Source of the DNA: Hyphomicrobiales bacterium
GTDB lineage: Bacteria > Pseudomonadota > Alphaproteobacteria > Rhizobiales > Beijerinckiaceae
Reading direction: 5' to 3'
DNA length: 48,421 nt
Assembly: GCA_027483895.1 (NCBI GenBank)
Contig: JAIXTP010000008.1
Coordinates: forward strand, 1 to 48,421
Shown here: positions 23,476 through 32,124 of the stretch, one piece after another
How positions within the stretch are numbered: position 1 is the stretch's first letter
Layout: every line of letters begins with the position of its first letter
Program-made: the position numbers and the translations under genes
Notes under the pieces: model-generated
Database searches by the model: none
The model's input: the letters and a program-made list of their open reading frames with translations, nothing else
Told to the model about the DNA's origin: nothing

Positions 23476-24558
23476 TCAGAGAAGCTGGGCGACGGAATCG
23501 CCGGCGCGGACCTCGCCCCGGAACACGCGCTGCGCGGCCAGAATGCCGCCCGCCTGAAGGCGCACGACCGCTTCGGGGCCAGTCTCGTCGAGCAGTCCGG
23601 CCATGTGGCCCGGTGCGGGCTCGCGCTCGGGCCAGACGGAGAGCCCGGCCCGCGCGATCGCCGCGCGATCGATGTCGCCCCAGAACTGGACCACGACCGC
23701 CTCGGGAGCGACGCGGGCGAGACGCTTCGCCTCGGCGGGTCCGAGCCGCGGCGTGCGGCCCGGGCGAAGCGCGCAGATCACGGCGTGCCAGGGCTCCTGC
23801 GGCAGGTTGCGGACGGAATCGAAGACCTGCACGCGGGCCCCGAGCCCGGCGAGGCCGCGCATGATGAAGGGCCCGAAATCATTGTCGCACAACAGCGCGA
23901 TGCGGTTGCCGTAGACCGAGATGCCCGCGTCGAAGAGCATCTTCACGCAGGTGACGCCCAAGAACGAGAACACGTCGACGCTCTCGTGCCGCTCGTTGAT
24001 CCCAGCGACCCGGATGCCCCGACGCCGGCATGCGGCCAGATCGAGATCGGCGTCGCGGAACTCCCAAGCCTCGAACATCAACGCGATCACCGCATCGGGC
24101 CGCATGGCCTCGACGGCTTCCGCCGTGATGGGGCGGAGATGCCCGCTGTTGGTGACGATGTCGGCTTCGGCCCAGAGATCGGGCGGCACTGCTTCCATGA
24201 TCGAGATCCGATCGCCGACGCACCCGGCCTCGGCCAAGGCACCGACCCAATCCCGGATGTCGTCCACGCTGCCGTAGCGGCTCGGCCGCGCGAGCGCATG
24301 AACCTTCGCGCCCGCCGTGGCGGCGATGACGGCCGTCGCACCGTAGGCGCCCGTAGCGGCCTCGGTGAGCACCGTGAGGCCGCGCAGATCGAGCCCCGTG
24401 CGCAACACCGCCTCGCGGATCAGCGAGCGGAAACGTGCGGGCGAGAAACCCGGCCGCACGGCGAAGCGCGGCGGCGCGGGCGACGGCGGCGGCGCAAGGG
24501 GAAAGACCGCCCCGGCGAAGGGCTCGGGCGGCGGCTGAAGACCGATGCCGTCGATCAT
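23476..24558 (-). CDS. Unassigned protein, probably a Rossmann-like NAD-binding type, in the polysaccharide cluster
   Basis: This 360-residue soluble protein has no family I can name. The central part looks like a Rossmann arrangement: LTVLTEAATGAYGATAVIAA with a glycine-rich turn, then ADIVTNSGHLRP, MFEAWEFRDADLD and INERHESVDVFSFLG. A second nucleotide-fold-like segment follows (NRIALLCDNDFGPFIMRGL). The order recalls two-domain hydroxyacid-dehydrogenase or adenosylhomocysteinase folds, but catalytic residues are not identifiable. It is the last gene of a six-gene operon and its ATG overlaps the aminotransferase stop by 4 bases. A role in making the modified sugar is likely but unproved. 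Confidence 0.8.
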   Translation of the reverse strand: MIDGIGLQPPPEPFAGAVFPLAPPPSPAPPRFAVRPGFSPARFRSLIREAVLRTGLDLRGLTVLTEAATGAYGATAVIAATAGAKVHALARPSRYGSVDDIRDWVGALAEAGCVGDRISIMEAVPPDLWAEADIVTNSGHLRPITAEAVEAMRPDAVIALMFEAWEFRDADLDLAACRRRGIRVAGINERHESVDVFSFLGVTCVKMLFDAGISVYGNRIALLCDNDFGPFIMRGLAGLGARVQVFDSVRNLPQEPWHAVICALRPGRTPRLGPAEAKRLARVAPEAVVVQFWGDIDRAAIARAGLSVWPEREPAPGHMAGLLDETGPEAVVRLQAGGILAAQRVFRGEVRAGDSVAQLL

Positions 24559-25694
24559 GCGAGGGCATCCTTGAGCGCGCGCACGATCCGGCGGCGGTCG
24601 TCGGGGGAAACCTCGGCGTGGAGCGGCAGCAGGACGCAGCCGTCCCGCGCCGCCTCCGATTCCGGCAGCGGGAAGCGGATCGGCAGATCGGCCGCCGCCG
24701 CCTCCTGATGCACGTTCATGATGCCGCGGCGCGTGGCGATGCCTTCGTCCAGCATCGCCTGCATGACGCGGCGCTGGTCGGCACCGGCCGGGAGGCGGAC
24801 GCAGTAGCTCTGCCAGTTCGAGCGCCCGTAATCGGGCTCGACCGGCGGCGTCGCATCGGGCACTTCGTCCGCGAGCAGCGCGGCATAGTCATCGGCCATC
24901 GCGCGACGCTCGGCGAGGATCTCGGGCAGGCGCTTCAATTGCTCGCGGCCGATCGCGGCCTGAACGTCCGTCATCCGGTAGTTGAAGCCCGGCACCGGAT
25001 AGTCCTCGAAGATCACCCGGGCGCTGCCGTGCCGCACGGTGTCGGGCACGCTCATGCCGTGCTGGCGGCGCAGGCGGAAGAAGCGGTCGTAGTCCGGGTT
25101 CGCGGTGGTGAGCATGCCCCCGTCCCCGACGGTGAGGATCTTGCGCGGGTGGAGCGAGAAGCAGGCGATGTCGCCGTGCGGCGCGCCCACCGCCTTCCAT
25201 TCGTTGCCGACCCGGACCTCGCTGCCGATGGCGCAGGCGGCATCCTCGACGACGGCGAGACCGTAGGCCCGGCCGATGCGCAGGATCGGCTCGAGATCGC
25301 AGGGCATGCCCATCTGGTGGACGCAGAGGATCGCCCTGGTGCGCGGCGTGATCGCCGCTTCGAGCAAGGACGGATCCATGTTGAAGGTCGAGGGATCGAT
25401 GTCGACGAAGACCGGCACGGCGCCGCATTGGCGCACCGCATTGGCGGTCGCGATGAAGGTGTGGGAGACCGTCACGACCTCGTCTCCGGGCCCGACGCAG
25501 ACCGCGAGCAGCGCGAGATGGAGCGCGACCGTGCAATTCGCCACGGCGCAGGCATGAGGCGCGCCGACGGCCGCAGCGAATTCGTATTCGAAGGCCGCGA
25601 CTTCGGGCCCTTGGGTGAGCCAGCCGGAGCGGACGACGCGGGTCGCGGCCTCCGCTTCTTCCGGGCCGAGCACGGGCCTTGCGATCGGGATCAT
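24555..25694 (-). CDS. DegT/DnrJ/EryC1/StrS sugar aminotransferase (first of two)
   Basis: This 379-residue PLP enzyme has internal-aldimine Lys185 in SLHPRKILTVGDGG and the pyridine-binding aspartate at about 151 (VVEDAACAIG). Further landmarks are SGWLTQGPEV near the N-terminus and GFNYRMTDVQAAIGREQL. Members transfer an amino group to ketosugar nucleotides. The protein resembles 4-amino-sugar transaminases in overall layout, but regiochemistry cannot be read. The ATG overlaps the epimerase stop by 4 bases; an earlier ATG 14 codons upstream lies inside that gene and is not family-like. Confidence 0.92.
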   Translation of the reverse strand: MIPIARPVLGPEEAEAATRVVRSGWLTQGPEVAAFEYEFAAAVGAPHACAVANCTVALHLALLAVCVGPGDEVVTVSHTFIATANAVRQCGAVPVFVDIDPSTFNMDPSLLEAAITPRTRAILCVHQMGMPCDLEPILRIGRAYGLAVVEDAACAIGSEVRVGNEWKAVGAPHGDIACFSLHPRKILTVGDGGMLTTANPDYDRFFRLRRQHGMSVPDTVRHGSARVIFEDYPVPGFNYRMTDVQAAIGREQLKRLPEILAERRAMADDYAALLADEVPDATPPVEPDYGRSNWQSYCVRLPAGADQRRVMQAMLDEGIATRRGIMNVHQEAAAADLPIRFPLPESEAARDGCVLLPLHAEVSPDDRRRIVRALKDALA

Positions 25695-26728
25695 TCGGCG
25701 GCCCCCCGCTCGGCGACGGTCTGGCCGCGCCACCACCGGACGAGTTCGTCGAGCCCCTGCTCCGGCGTGAGGACCGTGCGGAAGCCGAGCAGCTCATGCG
25801 CCTTGCGGATGTCGGCGAGACGCCGCGGCACCGGGTTCACGCTGCGCTCCGCCTCGTGCACGGGTTCGAGATCCGGCCGACCCATGACGCGCGCCAGCGT
25901 GCGGGCGAGATCGAGAAGCGAGGTCTCCGTACCGCTCGCGACGTTGAACACCTGATCCGAGGCGTCGGAGGCCGCGGCGAGGATGTTGGCGCGAGCGATG
26001 TCGCGGACATGGACCATGTCCATGGTCTGCAGGCCGTCGCCGAAGATGACGGGCGGCTGCCCAGCCGCGATCCGATCCATCCAGCGGACCAGAACCTCGG
26101 TGTAGCGGCCGTGGATGTCCATGCGCGGGCCGTAGGCGTTGAAATAACGCAGCGCCACGTAATCGAGCCCGTACATGTCGTTGAACGAACGCAGCAGGCC
26201 CTCGGCGAAGATCTTGGCCGCACCGTAGAGCGTGCGGTTGGCGTAGGGGTGATGATCCTCCGCGGTCGGGAAATGCTCGGCCATGCCGTAGACCGAGGCG
26301 GTCGAGGCCATCACGAGCTTGCGGACGCGTTCCTCCACGCAGAGCCGCGCGATCTCGTAGGTCGCGTCGACCATTACCTGCATCGCCGCGCGCGGCTCGG
26401 CCGCACAATGGGTGATGCGGAGCGCGGCCTGATGGAACACCGTGTCGGTGCCTGCAACGAGCTTCTGCATCAGCCCCGTGTCGCGGATGTCGCCCTGGAT
26501 GAGGCGGACGCAGGGGCGGCCGAGCACGCGTTCGAGATTGGCGGCGCGGCCGCGCACCATGTTGTCGACGACGAGGACCTCGCCCGCGCCCGCCGCGACC
26601 AGCAGGTCGACGATATGCGAGCCGACGAAGCCCGCACCGCCGGTGACGAGGACGCGCTTGCCCTTGAGCCGGGAGCGCGCATGGCGCACGGCCGAGCAGA
26701 GGGCGGCGGACGGGGTTTCAGGCTGCAT
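25691..26728 (-). CDS. NAD-dependent sugar-nucleotide epimerase/dehydratase
   Basis: This 345-residue extended SDR has GGAGFVGSHIVDLLV for NAD, the STASVYG motif, the YGAAK catalytic pair, and RYFNAYGPRMDIHG. These are typical of UDP-glucose/GlcNAc 4-epimerase-like enzymes. The start at MQPETPSAALC overlaps the upstream aminotransferase by 11 bases and has GGAG ahead. Within the operon it probably acts on the nucleotide sugar that the aminotransferases and dehydrogenase modify. The exact substrate is unknown. Confidence 0.92.
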   Translation of the reverse strand: MQPETPSAALCSAVRHARSRLKGKRVLVTGGAGFVGSHIVDLLVAAGAGEVLVVDNMVRGRAANLERVLGRPCVRLIQGDIRDTGLMQKLVAGTDTVFHQAALRITHCAAEPRAAMQVMVDATYEIARLCVEERVRKLVMASTASVYGMAEHFPTAEDHHPYANRTLYGAAKIFAEGLLRSFNDMYGLDYVALRYFNAYGPRMDIHGRYTEVLVRWMDRIAAGQPPVIFGDGLQTMDMVHVRDIARANILAAASDASDQVFNVASGTETSLLDLARTLARVMGRPDLEPVHEAERSVNPVPRRLADIRKAHELLGFRTVLTPEQGLDELVRWWRGQTVAERGAAE

Positions 26729-27830
26729 CGCGCGCTCCTTCCGTGAAACGGCGGACGGCGGCGGCGACCGCATGCACCTGCTCGTCGGTCATTTCGGGGA
26801 AGATCGGCAGGGACAGCGTTTCCCGGCCCATCCGCTCGGATTCGGGGAAGGCGCCCGCCTTGTAGCCGAGCGAGGCATAGCCGGGCTGGAGATGGACGGG
26901 CGTGGGGTAATGGATGCCCGTCGCGATCCCGGCCGCGGCGAGCGCGCTGCGCAGGGCGTCGCGCTCGCGGGAGCGGACGGCGTAGACGTGGAAGACGTGA
27001 TCGTCTTCCGAGGGCGCGGGCAATTGCAGGCCCGTATCGGCGAGAAGCCGGGAATAAAGCGACGCCACCGCGCGGCGGCGTTCCGTCCAGCCCGAAAGAT
27101 GCGGCAGCTTCACGCCGAGCACCGCGCCCTGCACATTGTCCATGCGCAGGTTGAAGCCGACCTTCACATGCTCGTATTTCGCCCTCTGCCCCCAGTCGCG
27201 ATAAAGCCTCACGCCGTCGGCGAGCTCGGCATCGTTCGTGACGACCGCGCCGCCCTCGCCGCAGGCGCCGAGATTCTTGCCGGGATAGAAGCTGAAGCAG
27301 CCTATGTCGCCGAAGGTGCCCGCGCGCCTGCCGCCGCGCTCCGCGCCGTGGGCCTGCGCGGCGTCCTCGATGACGAGCAGGCCGTAGCGGCGGGCCACGG
27401 CGAGGATCTCGTCCATCGCCGCGAGCCGGCCGTGCAGATGCACCGGCATGATCGCCTTGGTGCGCGGAGTGATCGCGGCTTCGAGTTCGACCGGATCCAT
27501 CGTCCAGGTCGCGGGGTCGATGTCGACCAGCACGGGCGTGGCGCCCGCATAGAGGACGGCGGCGGTCGTCGCGACGAAGGTCATGGGCACGGTGATCACC
27601 TCGTCGCCCGGCCCGATGCCCGCGGCGAGAAGCGCGAGGTGAAGCGCGGCGGTGCCGGAGCTGACGGCGACGGCCTGCTCGGCGCCGCACCAGGCGGCGA
27701 AGTCGCGTTCGAAATCCGCGACGCGCGGGCCGAGCACGTATTCGCCGCCGCGCAGCACGTCGAGCACCGCGGCTTCCACGTCGCGGCCGACGGTCTCGTA
27801 CTGCGCCTTGAGATCGAGAAACGGTATCAC
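26718..27830 (-). CDS. DegT/DnrJ/EryC1/StrS aminotransferase, WbpE-like (second of two)
   Basis: This 370-residue PLP enzyme has Lys185 in FYPGKNLGACGEGG, Asp156 in VIEDAAQAHGA, and the substrate-side motifs AVSSGTAALHLAL and YPTPVHLQPGY. FYPGKNLGA and [10 protein letters not shown] at the start are typical of WbpE/FdtB-type 3-aminotransferases. The GTG start overlaps the TGA of the dehydrogenase gene (GTGA), so no ATG is needed. With the neighbouring WbpB-like dehydrogenase and WbpD-like acetyltransferase it forms the set used to convert a UDP-sugar into an acetamido derivative. Confidence 0.92.
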   Translation of the reverse strand: MIPFLDLKAQYETVGRDVEAAVLDVLRGGEYVLGPRVADFERDFAAWCGAEQAVAVSSGTAALHLALLAAGIGPGDEVITVPMTFVATTAAVLYAGATPVLVDIDPATWTMDPVELEAAITPRTKAIMPVHLHGRLAAMDEILAVARRYGLLVIEDAAQAHGAERGGRRAGTFGDIGCFSFYPGKNLGACGEGGAVVTNDAELADGVRLYRDWGQRAKYEHVKVGFNLRMDNVQGAVLGVKLPHLSGWTERRRAVASLYSRLLADTGLQLPAPSEDDHVFHVYAVRSRERDALRSALAAAGIATGIHYPTPVHLQPGYASLGYKAGAFPESERMGRETLSLPIFPEMTDEQVHAVAAAVRRFTEGARDAA

Positions 27831-28864
27831 GAAGCCCTCCGAAGCTGTTCGAACTCGACCGGCCGGCCCCGCTCCGCGAGCGAGCGCGACGCGCTTTCGA
27901 GCATGGTGACGACGTGGAGCCCGCTGCGGCCGTCGGTGGCGGGCGTGCTCCCGTCGCGGATGCAGGCGGCGAAATGCTCCATCTCGGTGAGAAGCGCCTC
28001 GCGGCTCGACAGCTGCGGCGCCCACATGTCGCCCGAGCGGTAGGAGACGCGGATGTCGCGCAGCTCCTCGGCGCTGCCGGCGACGGTGACGCCGCGGTCG
28101 TAGACCTTGATCTTCTCGCTCGGCTCGAGATCGTCCCAGACGACCATCTTGCGGCTGCCGCCGATGAGCGTGCGGCGGATCTTCACCGGGGCGAGCCAGT
28201 TCACGTTGAGATGCGCGATGGTGCCGCCGGGGTAGTAGAGCGTGAGATGCGCCGTGTTCTCGGGCCGGCCCGCGACGTGGCGGGCGCCGGTGGCGGAGAT
28301 CGCGGCCGGGTGGCCGCCCATCAGATGATCGAGGATCGCGAGATCGTGGACCGCGAGGTCCCAGATCACGTTCACGTCGGTCTGGAAAAGGCCGAGATTG
28401 ATCCGGGTGGAGTCGTAATAGAACACGTCGCCCAGGACGCCCTCGTCCATCAGTTCGCGGATCTTCCGGACGGCGGGCGTGTAGACGAAGGTGTGGTCGA
28501 CCATCAGCACGCGCTCGCGCCGCGCGGCTTCTTCGATGAGGATCGTCGCCTCGGCCCTGTTGCGCGTCATCGGCTTCTCGACGAGCACGTGCTTGCCGTG
28601 CTCGAGCGCCGCGAAGGCGATGTCGAAATGGGTGTGCACGGGGGTGGCGACGACCACCGCGTCGACGGCCGGATCCTTCACCAGATCGCGCCAATCGGCA
28701 TGGGTGCGGATGCCGGGATAGCGCTTCTCGGCGCGCCCGCGCGCCTCGGCGGAAAAATCCGCGACGGCGGCGAGCCGGCAGCCCTCGGCCTCCGCGCCGA
28801 CGCGGGCGAGATTGGGGCCCCAATAGCCGTAGCCGACGAGCCCGATGCCGATGTCCGACGTCAT
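27827..28864 (-). CDS. Gfo/Idh/MocA-family sugar dehydrogenase (WbpB-like)
   Basis: This 345-residue NAD-dependent oxidoreductase has the dinucleotide motif [11 protein letters not shown], the EKPM catalytic-lysine motif after HGKHVLV, and [18 protein letters not shown]. It would oxidise a carbon of a UDP-sugar to give the keto group used by the adjacent aminotransferase. The start overlaps the acetyltransferase stop by 4 bases (ATGA). WbpB is the likeliest functional parallel from gene context; sequence alone supports only the family. Confidence 0.93.
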   Translation of the reverse strand: MTSDIGIGLVGYGYWGPNLARVGAEAEGCRLAAVADFSAEARGRAEKRYPGIRTHADWRDLVKDPAVDAVVVATPVHTHFDIAFAALEHGKHVLVEKPMTRNRAEATILIEEAARRERVLMVDHTFVYTPAVRKIRELMDEGVLGDVFYYDSTRINLGLFQTDVNVIWDLAVHDLAILDHLMGGHPAAISATGARHVAGRPENTAHLTLYYPGGTIAHLNVNWLAPVKIRRTLIGGSRKMVVWDDLEPSEKIKVYDRGVTVAGSAEELRDIRVSYRSGDMWAPQLSSREALLTEMEHFAACIRDGSTPATDGRSGLHVVTMLESASRSLAERGRPVEFEQLRRAS

Positions 28865-29376
28865 GCCCGCGCCCTCCGCAGGAGGACCGGTTGGGCCGGT
28901 TCGGACCGCTCGCGGACGTCGCCGACGACCCGGGCCGGAACGCCGGCCACGATGGCATGGGCGGGCACGTCGCGCGTGACGACGGCGCCGGCGGCGACGA
29001 GCGCCCCCTCGCCGATTTCCACGCCGGCGACGACGGTCGCGTTGGAGCCGATGGAGGCGCGCTTGCGCACCAGCGTCGGCACCATGGTCCAGTCGTCCTC
29101 CGTCTGGAGCGAGCCGTCGGCATTGGCAGCCTTGGGATAGAGGCCGTTCGTGAACATGACGCCGTGGCCGATGAAGACCTCGTCCTCGATGGTGACGCCC
29201 GAGCAGATGAAGCTGTGGGAGGAGATCTTGCAGCGCTCGCCGACGACCGCGTCGCGCTGGATCTCCACGAAGGGGCCGATCCGCGTGCCGGCGCCGATCC
29301 GGCAGCCGTAGAGATTGACCAGATCCGGCTGGAAGATCACCGCATCCGGCCCCAGTTCCACATTCTTCATCGGCAT
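28861..29376 (-). CDS. Left-handed beta-helix acetyltransferase (WbpD-like)
   Basis: This 171-residue hexapeptide-repeat transferase has a run of I-G-x-x-x-x turns ([15 protein letters not shown], then [15 protein letters not shown]), the loop with FTNGLYPKA, and the late [20 protein letters not shown]. The group acetylates an amino sugar nucleotide from acetyl-CoA. It is the first gene of the six-gene operon. GAGGGGA lies seven bases before the ATG; a second ATG two codons later is an alternative start. Confidence 0.92.
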   Translation of the reverse strand: MPMKNVELGPDAVIFQPDLVNLYGCRIGAGTRIGPFVEIQRDAVVGERCKISSHSFICSGVTIEDEVFIGHGVMFTNGLYPKAANADGSLQTEDDWTMVPTLVRKRASIGSNATVVAGVEIGEGALVAAGAVVTRDVPAHAIVAGVPARVVGDVRERSEPAQPVLLRRARA

Positions 29377-29641
29377 GAAACGTTCCCCTCGGGTCAGACC
29401 CCGGCCGAAACGCTAGCCGCGGCGCCTCGGGGCCGGAGCCTCGGAAACCGGATGAGCGCGGCGTCCCGAACGGCCCCGGGGACCGCCCGGAGGAGGACGG
29501 GCTTCCCCAAGAGGGGGTAGCGCCACGGGCCCGGCCCCGCCCCCGCTACGCCCAATGTCCGCATTGTTCCGGGCGACGGGCCGCCCGGACCATCGGCCGG
29601 CGACCCGGGACGCGAACCGCCCCGCGTCGCGGGGGCATCGC
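29377..29641. promoter_or_regulatory. Divergent intergenic region between two polysaccharide operons
   Basis: This 265-bp gap separates the leftward sugar operon from the rightward glycosyltransferase operon and should hold promoters for both. A short inverted repeat CAATG-TCCG-CATTG lies near 29553-29566. No convincing -35/-10 pair could be picked out. Confidence 0.4.
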
Positions 29642-30871
29642 ATGAGAATTCTTCACGTCATCGGATCGCTCGATCCCGCGCGGGGCGGACCCTCCGCCGT
29701 CGCGCTGCGGCTGGCGGCCGCCCAGCACGGCGCGGGACACCGCGTCGCCATCGCCGCGCCGCCCGAGCCCGACGCCGCAGCCCGCATCGCCGCCGCCGCG
29801 AAACGGATCCCGGAAGGCGGAGCCGTCGATCGCGTGATCGCGCCGGGCACGGATCGCGGAGCGTTGCGGACGCTGCTGAAGCGCACGGCGTGGGATGCTC
29901 TCGTCGCGAAGGCGGACATCCTGCATCTGCACGGCGTGTGGGAGCCGATGCTGACCGCGGCCGCCGCCGCGGCGCGGCGGGCGGGCAAGCCCTACTGCGT
30001 CGAGCCGCACGGCATGCTCGACCGCTGGAGCCTCGACGCGAAGAAGTGGAAGAAGACGCTTGCCCTCGGTCTCGGCATCCGCCGGACGCTGACCGGGGCC
30101 TCTTTCATTCTGGCCCTCAACGACGATGAGGTGCGCCTGATGGGCGGGCTCGGCCACCGTCCCGCCCCGCCACGGATCGTGGTGCCGAACGGAGTCTTTC
30201 TGGAAGAGATCGAGCCGCTGCCGCCGCGAGGCGCGTTCCGCAGGCGGCATCCGCGGCTCTTCGGCCGGCGCTACGTGCTCTTCCTGTCGCGGCTGCACCA
30301 CAAGAAAGGCCTCGACCATCTCGCCGAGGCGTTCCGCCGGCTGGCCCCGCTCCACCCCGATCTCGACCTCGTGGTCGCCGGGCCCGACGACGGCGCGCGC
30401 GCACCCTTCGAGGCCGCGATCGCGGCGGCGGGCCTCACGCGCCGCGTACTGCTGCTCGAAGGCCTTTGGGGCGACGAGAAGATCGAGGCGATGGTCGACG
30501 CCGAATGCTTCTGCCTGCCGAGCCGGCAGGAGGGCTTCAGCATGGCGATCACCGAGGCGCTCGCCTGCGGGACTCCGGTGGTGATCTCCGAGGAATGCCG
30601 TTTTCCGGAAGTGGCGGCGGAAGGTGCGGGCGAGGTCCTGCCGCTCGACCCCGCCGCCTTCGCGGACGCGCTCGATGCGCTGCTCTCATCCCCCGATCGC
30701 GCGGTGGCGATGGGCCGGGCGGGCCGCCGGCTCGTCCGGGCGGCCTTCACCTGGCCGTCCATCGCGCTGCGCACGGTGCAGGCCTACCGCCTCTACGTCT
30801 CCGAAACCGCATCGGGCGGCGCCGTGGTCCGGCTTCCCCGCCTCGCCGAACCCCGCAAGGCCGGCTCATGA
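29642..30871 (+). CDS. GT4-type glycosyltransferase (first of three in operon)
   Basis: This 409-residue GT-B glycosyltransferase begins MRILHVIGSLDPARGGPSA and has the acceptor-side HLHGVWEPML and EPHGMLDRWSL. The donor-binding half has VLFLSRLHHKKGLDHL and the E-x7-E motif in SRQEGFSMAITEALACG. It is cytoplasmic or membrane-associated and adds a sugar to the growing lipid-linked repeat unit. The donor is unknown. The next gene's ATG overlaps this stop (ATGA). Confidence 0.92.
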   Translation: MRILHVIGSLDPARGGPSAVALRLAAAQHGAGHRVAIAAPPEPDAAARIAAAAKRIPEGGAVDRVIAPGTDRGALRTLLKRTAWDALVAKADILHLHGVWEPMLTAAAAAARRAGKPYCVEPHGMLDRWSLDAKKWKKTLALGLGIRRTLTGASFILALNDDEVRLMGGLGHRPAPPRIVVPNGVFLEEIEPLPPRGAFRRRHPRLFGRRYVLFLSRLHHKKGLDHLAEAFRRLAPLHPDLDLVVAGPDDGARAPFEAAIAAAGLTRRVLLLEGLWGDEKIEAMVDAECFCLPSRQEGFSMAITEALACGTPVVISEECRFPEVAAEGAGEVLPLDPAAFADALDALLSSPDRAVAMGRAGRRLVRAAFTWPSIALRTVQAYRLYVSETASGGAVVRLPRLAEPRKAGS

Positions 30872-32124
30872 AAGTGTTCTTCATCAACCGCTTCTTCCAT
30901 CCCGACGAATCCGCGACGAGCCGGATCCTCTCGATGCTGACCGAGTCCCTCGCCTGGGAGGGTCGGGAACTCCATGTGCTGACGAGCCGCCATCTGCACG
31001 ACCAGCCGCAGATCGAACTGCCCGCGCATGCGGCCGAGCGCGGCGCGGTGGTGACGCGGCTGTGGAGCACGCGCTTCGGGCGCGGGACGCTGCCGGGCCG
31101 GGCCTTCGACTACCTGACCTTTCATCTGGGGGTGTTCTTCGCCCTCCTCCGCTACGGGCGACGCGGGGACGTCTGCGTCGTCTGCACGGACCCGCCGCTC
31201 GTGTCGGTGACGGCCGGCATCGCCGCCGCGATCAAGGGCATGAAGACGGTCGAATGGTGCTTCGATCTCTTCCCCGAGGTCGCGATCGATCTCGGCGTGA
31301 TCCCGCAAGGGCCCCTCGCCCGCCTCGCCCTTGCGCTCCGCGATGCGGCCTATCGCCGGGCCTCGCGCATCGTCGTGCCCATCCGCCGCATGGGCGAGGC
31401 GCTCGCCGATCGCGGCCTCGATCCCGAGCGGATCAGCGTGATCGCGAACTGGTCCGACGGAGACGCGATCCGGCCGCTCGCGCCCGCGGAATCGCCCTTG
31501 CGCAAGGAATGGGAGCTCGAAGGCAGGTTCGTCGTCGCCTATTCCGGCAATCTCGGCCGCGCGCATGAATTCGACACGCTTCTGGGGGCCGCCGAAAAGC
31601 TCCGCTCGCGCAAGGACATCGTGTTCCTGCTGATCGGCGGCGGCCACAAGCGCGAACGCGTGGCCGCGGCGGTGCGCCGGCGCGGGCTCGACAACGTGAT
31701 CATGAAACCGTTGCAGACGGCCGAGCGCTTGTCGGACTCGCTCGGAGCGGCGGACCTGCATGTCGTCTCGCTGCTCCCGGCGATGGAGCCCTACGTCATT
31801 CCGAGCAAGTTCTACGGGATCGCCGCGGCCGGGCGGCCGACGCTCTTCATCGGCGACCCGGCGGGCGAGGTCGCCGGACTCGTCGCCGAAGGCGATTGCG
31901 GGAAGACGGCTGCCGTCGGGGACGTCGACGCCGCGGTGCGCGTGATCGAGGACTTGGCGGCCGACCCCGCGGGGACTGCCGCGATGGGACGGCGGGCGCG
32001 CGTGCTTTTCGAACATCGTTTCACCCGCAGCATCGCCGCGGCCGAATGGAGCCGGCTGCTCGAACATCTCGCTCCCACCGAAAGCCGGTCGCCGGCGGCG
32101 GCGTTGCGCAGGGCGACGTCGTGA
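30868..32124 (+). CDS. GT4-type glycosyltransferase, WbuB/WcaI-like (second of three)
   Basis: This 418-residue protein has the layout of WbuB-like transferases: KVFFINRFFHPDESATS, TDPPLVSVTAGIAAAIKG, VEWCFDLFPEVAIDLGVI and VIANWSDGDAIRPL. The C-half has VAYSGNLGRAHEFDTLL and VIPSKFYGIAAAGRP. Relatives transfer FucNAc or similar sugars, which fits a locus making both GDP-fucose and an acetamido sugar, but donor specificity is not assured. It overlaps both neighbours by 4 bases. Confidence 0.92.
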   Translation: MKVFFINRFFHPDESATSRILSMLTESLAWEGRELHVLTSRHLHDQPQIELPAHAAERGAVVTRLWSTRFGRGTLPGRAFDYLTFHLGVFFALLRYGRRGDVCVVCTDPPLVSVTAGIAAAIKGMKTVEWCFDLFPEVAIDLGVIPQGPLARLALALRDAAYRRASRIVVPIRRMGEALADRGLDPERISVIANWSDGDAIRPLAPAESPLRKEWELEGRFVVAYSGNLGRAHEFDTLLGAAEKLRSRKDIVFLLIGGGHKRERVAAAVRRRGLDNVIMKPLQTAERLSDSLGAADLHVVSLLPAMEPYVIPSKFYGIAAAGRPTLFIGDPAGEVAGLVAEGDCGKTAAVGDVDAAVRVIEDLAADPAGTAAMGRRARVLFEHRFTRSIAAAEWSRLLEHLAPTESRSPAAALRRATS

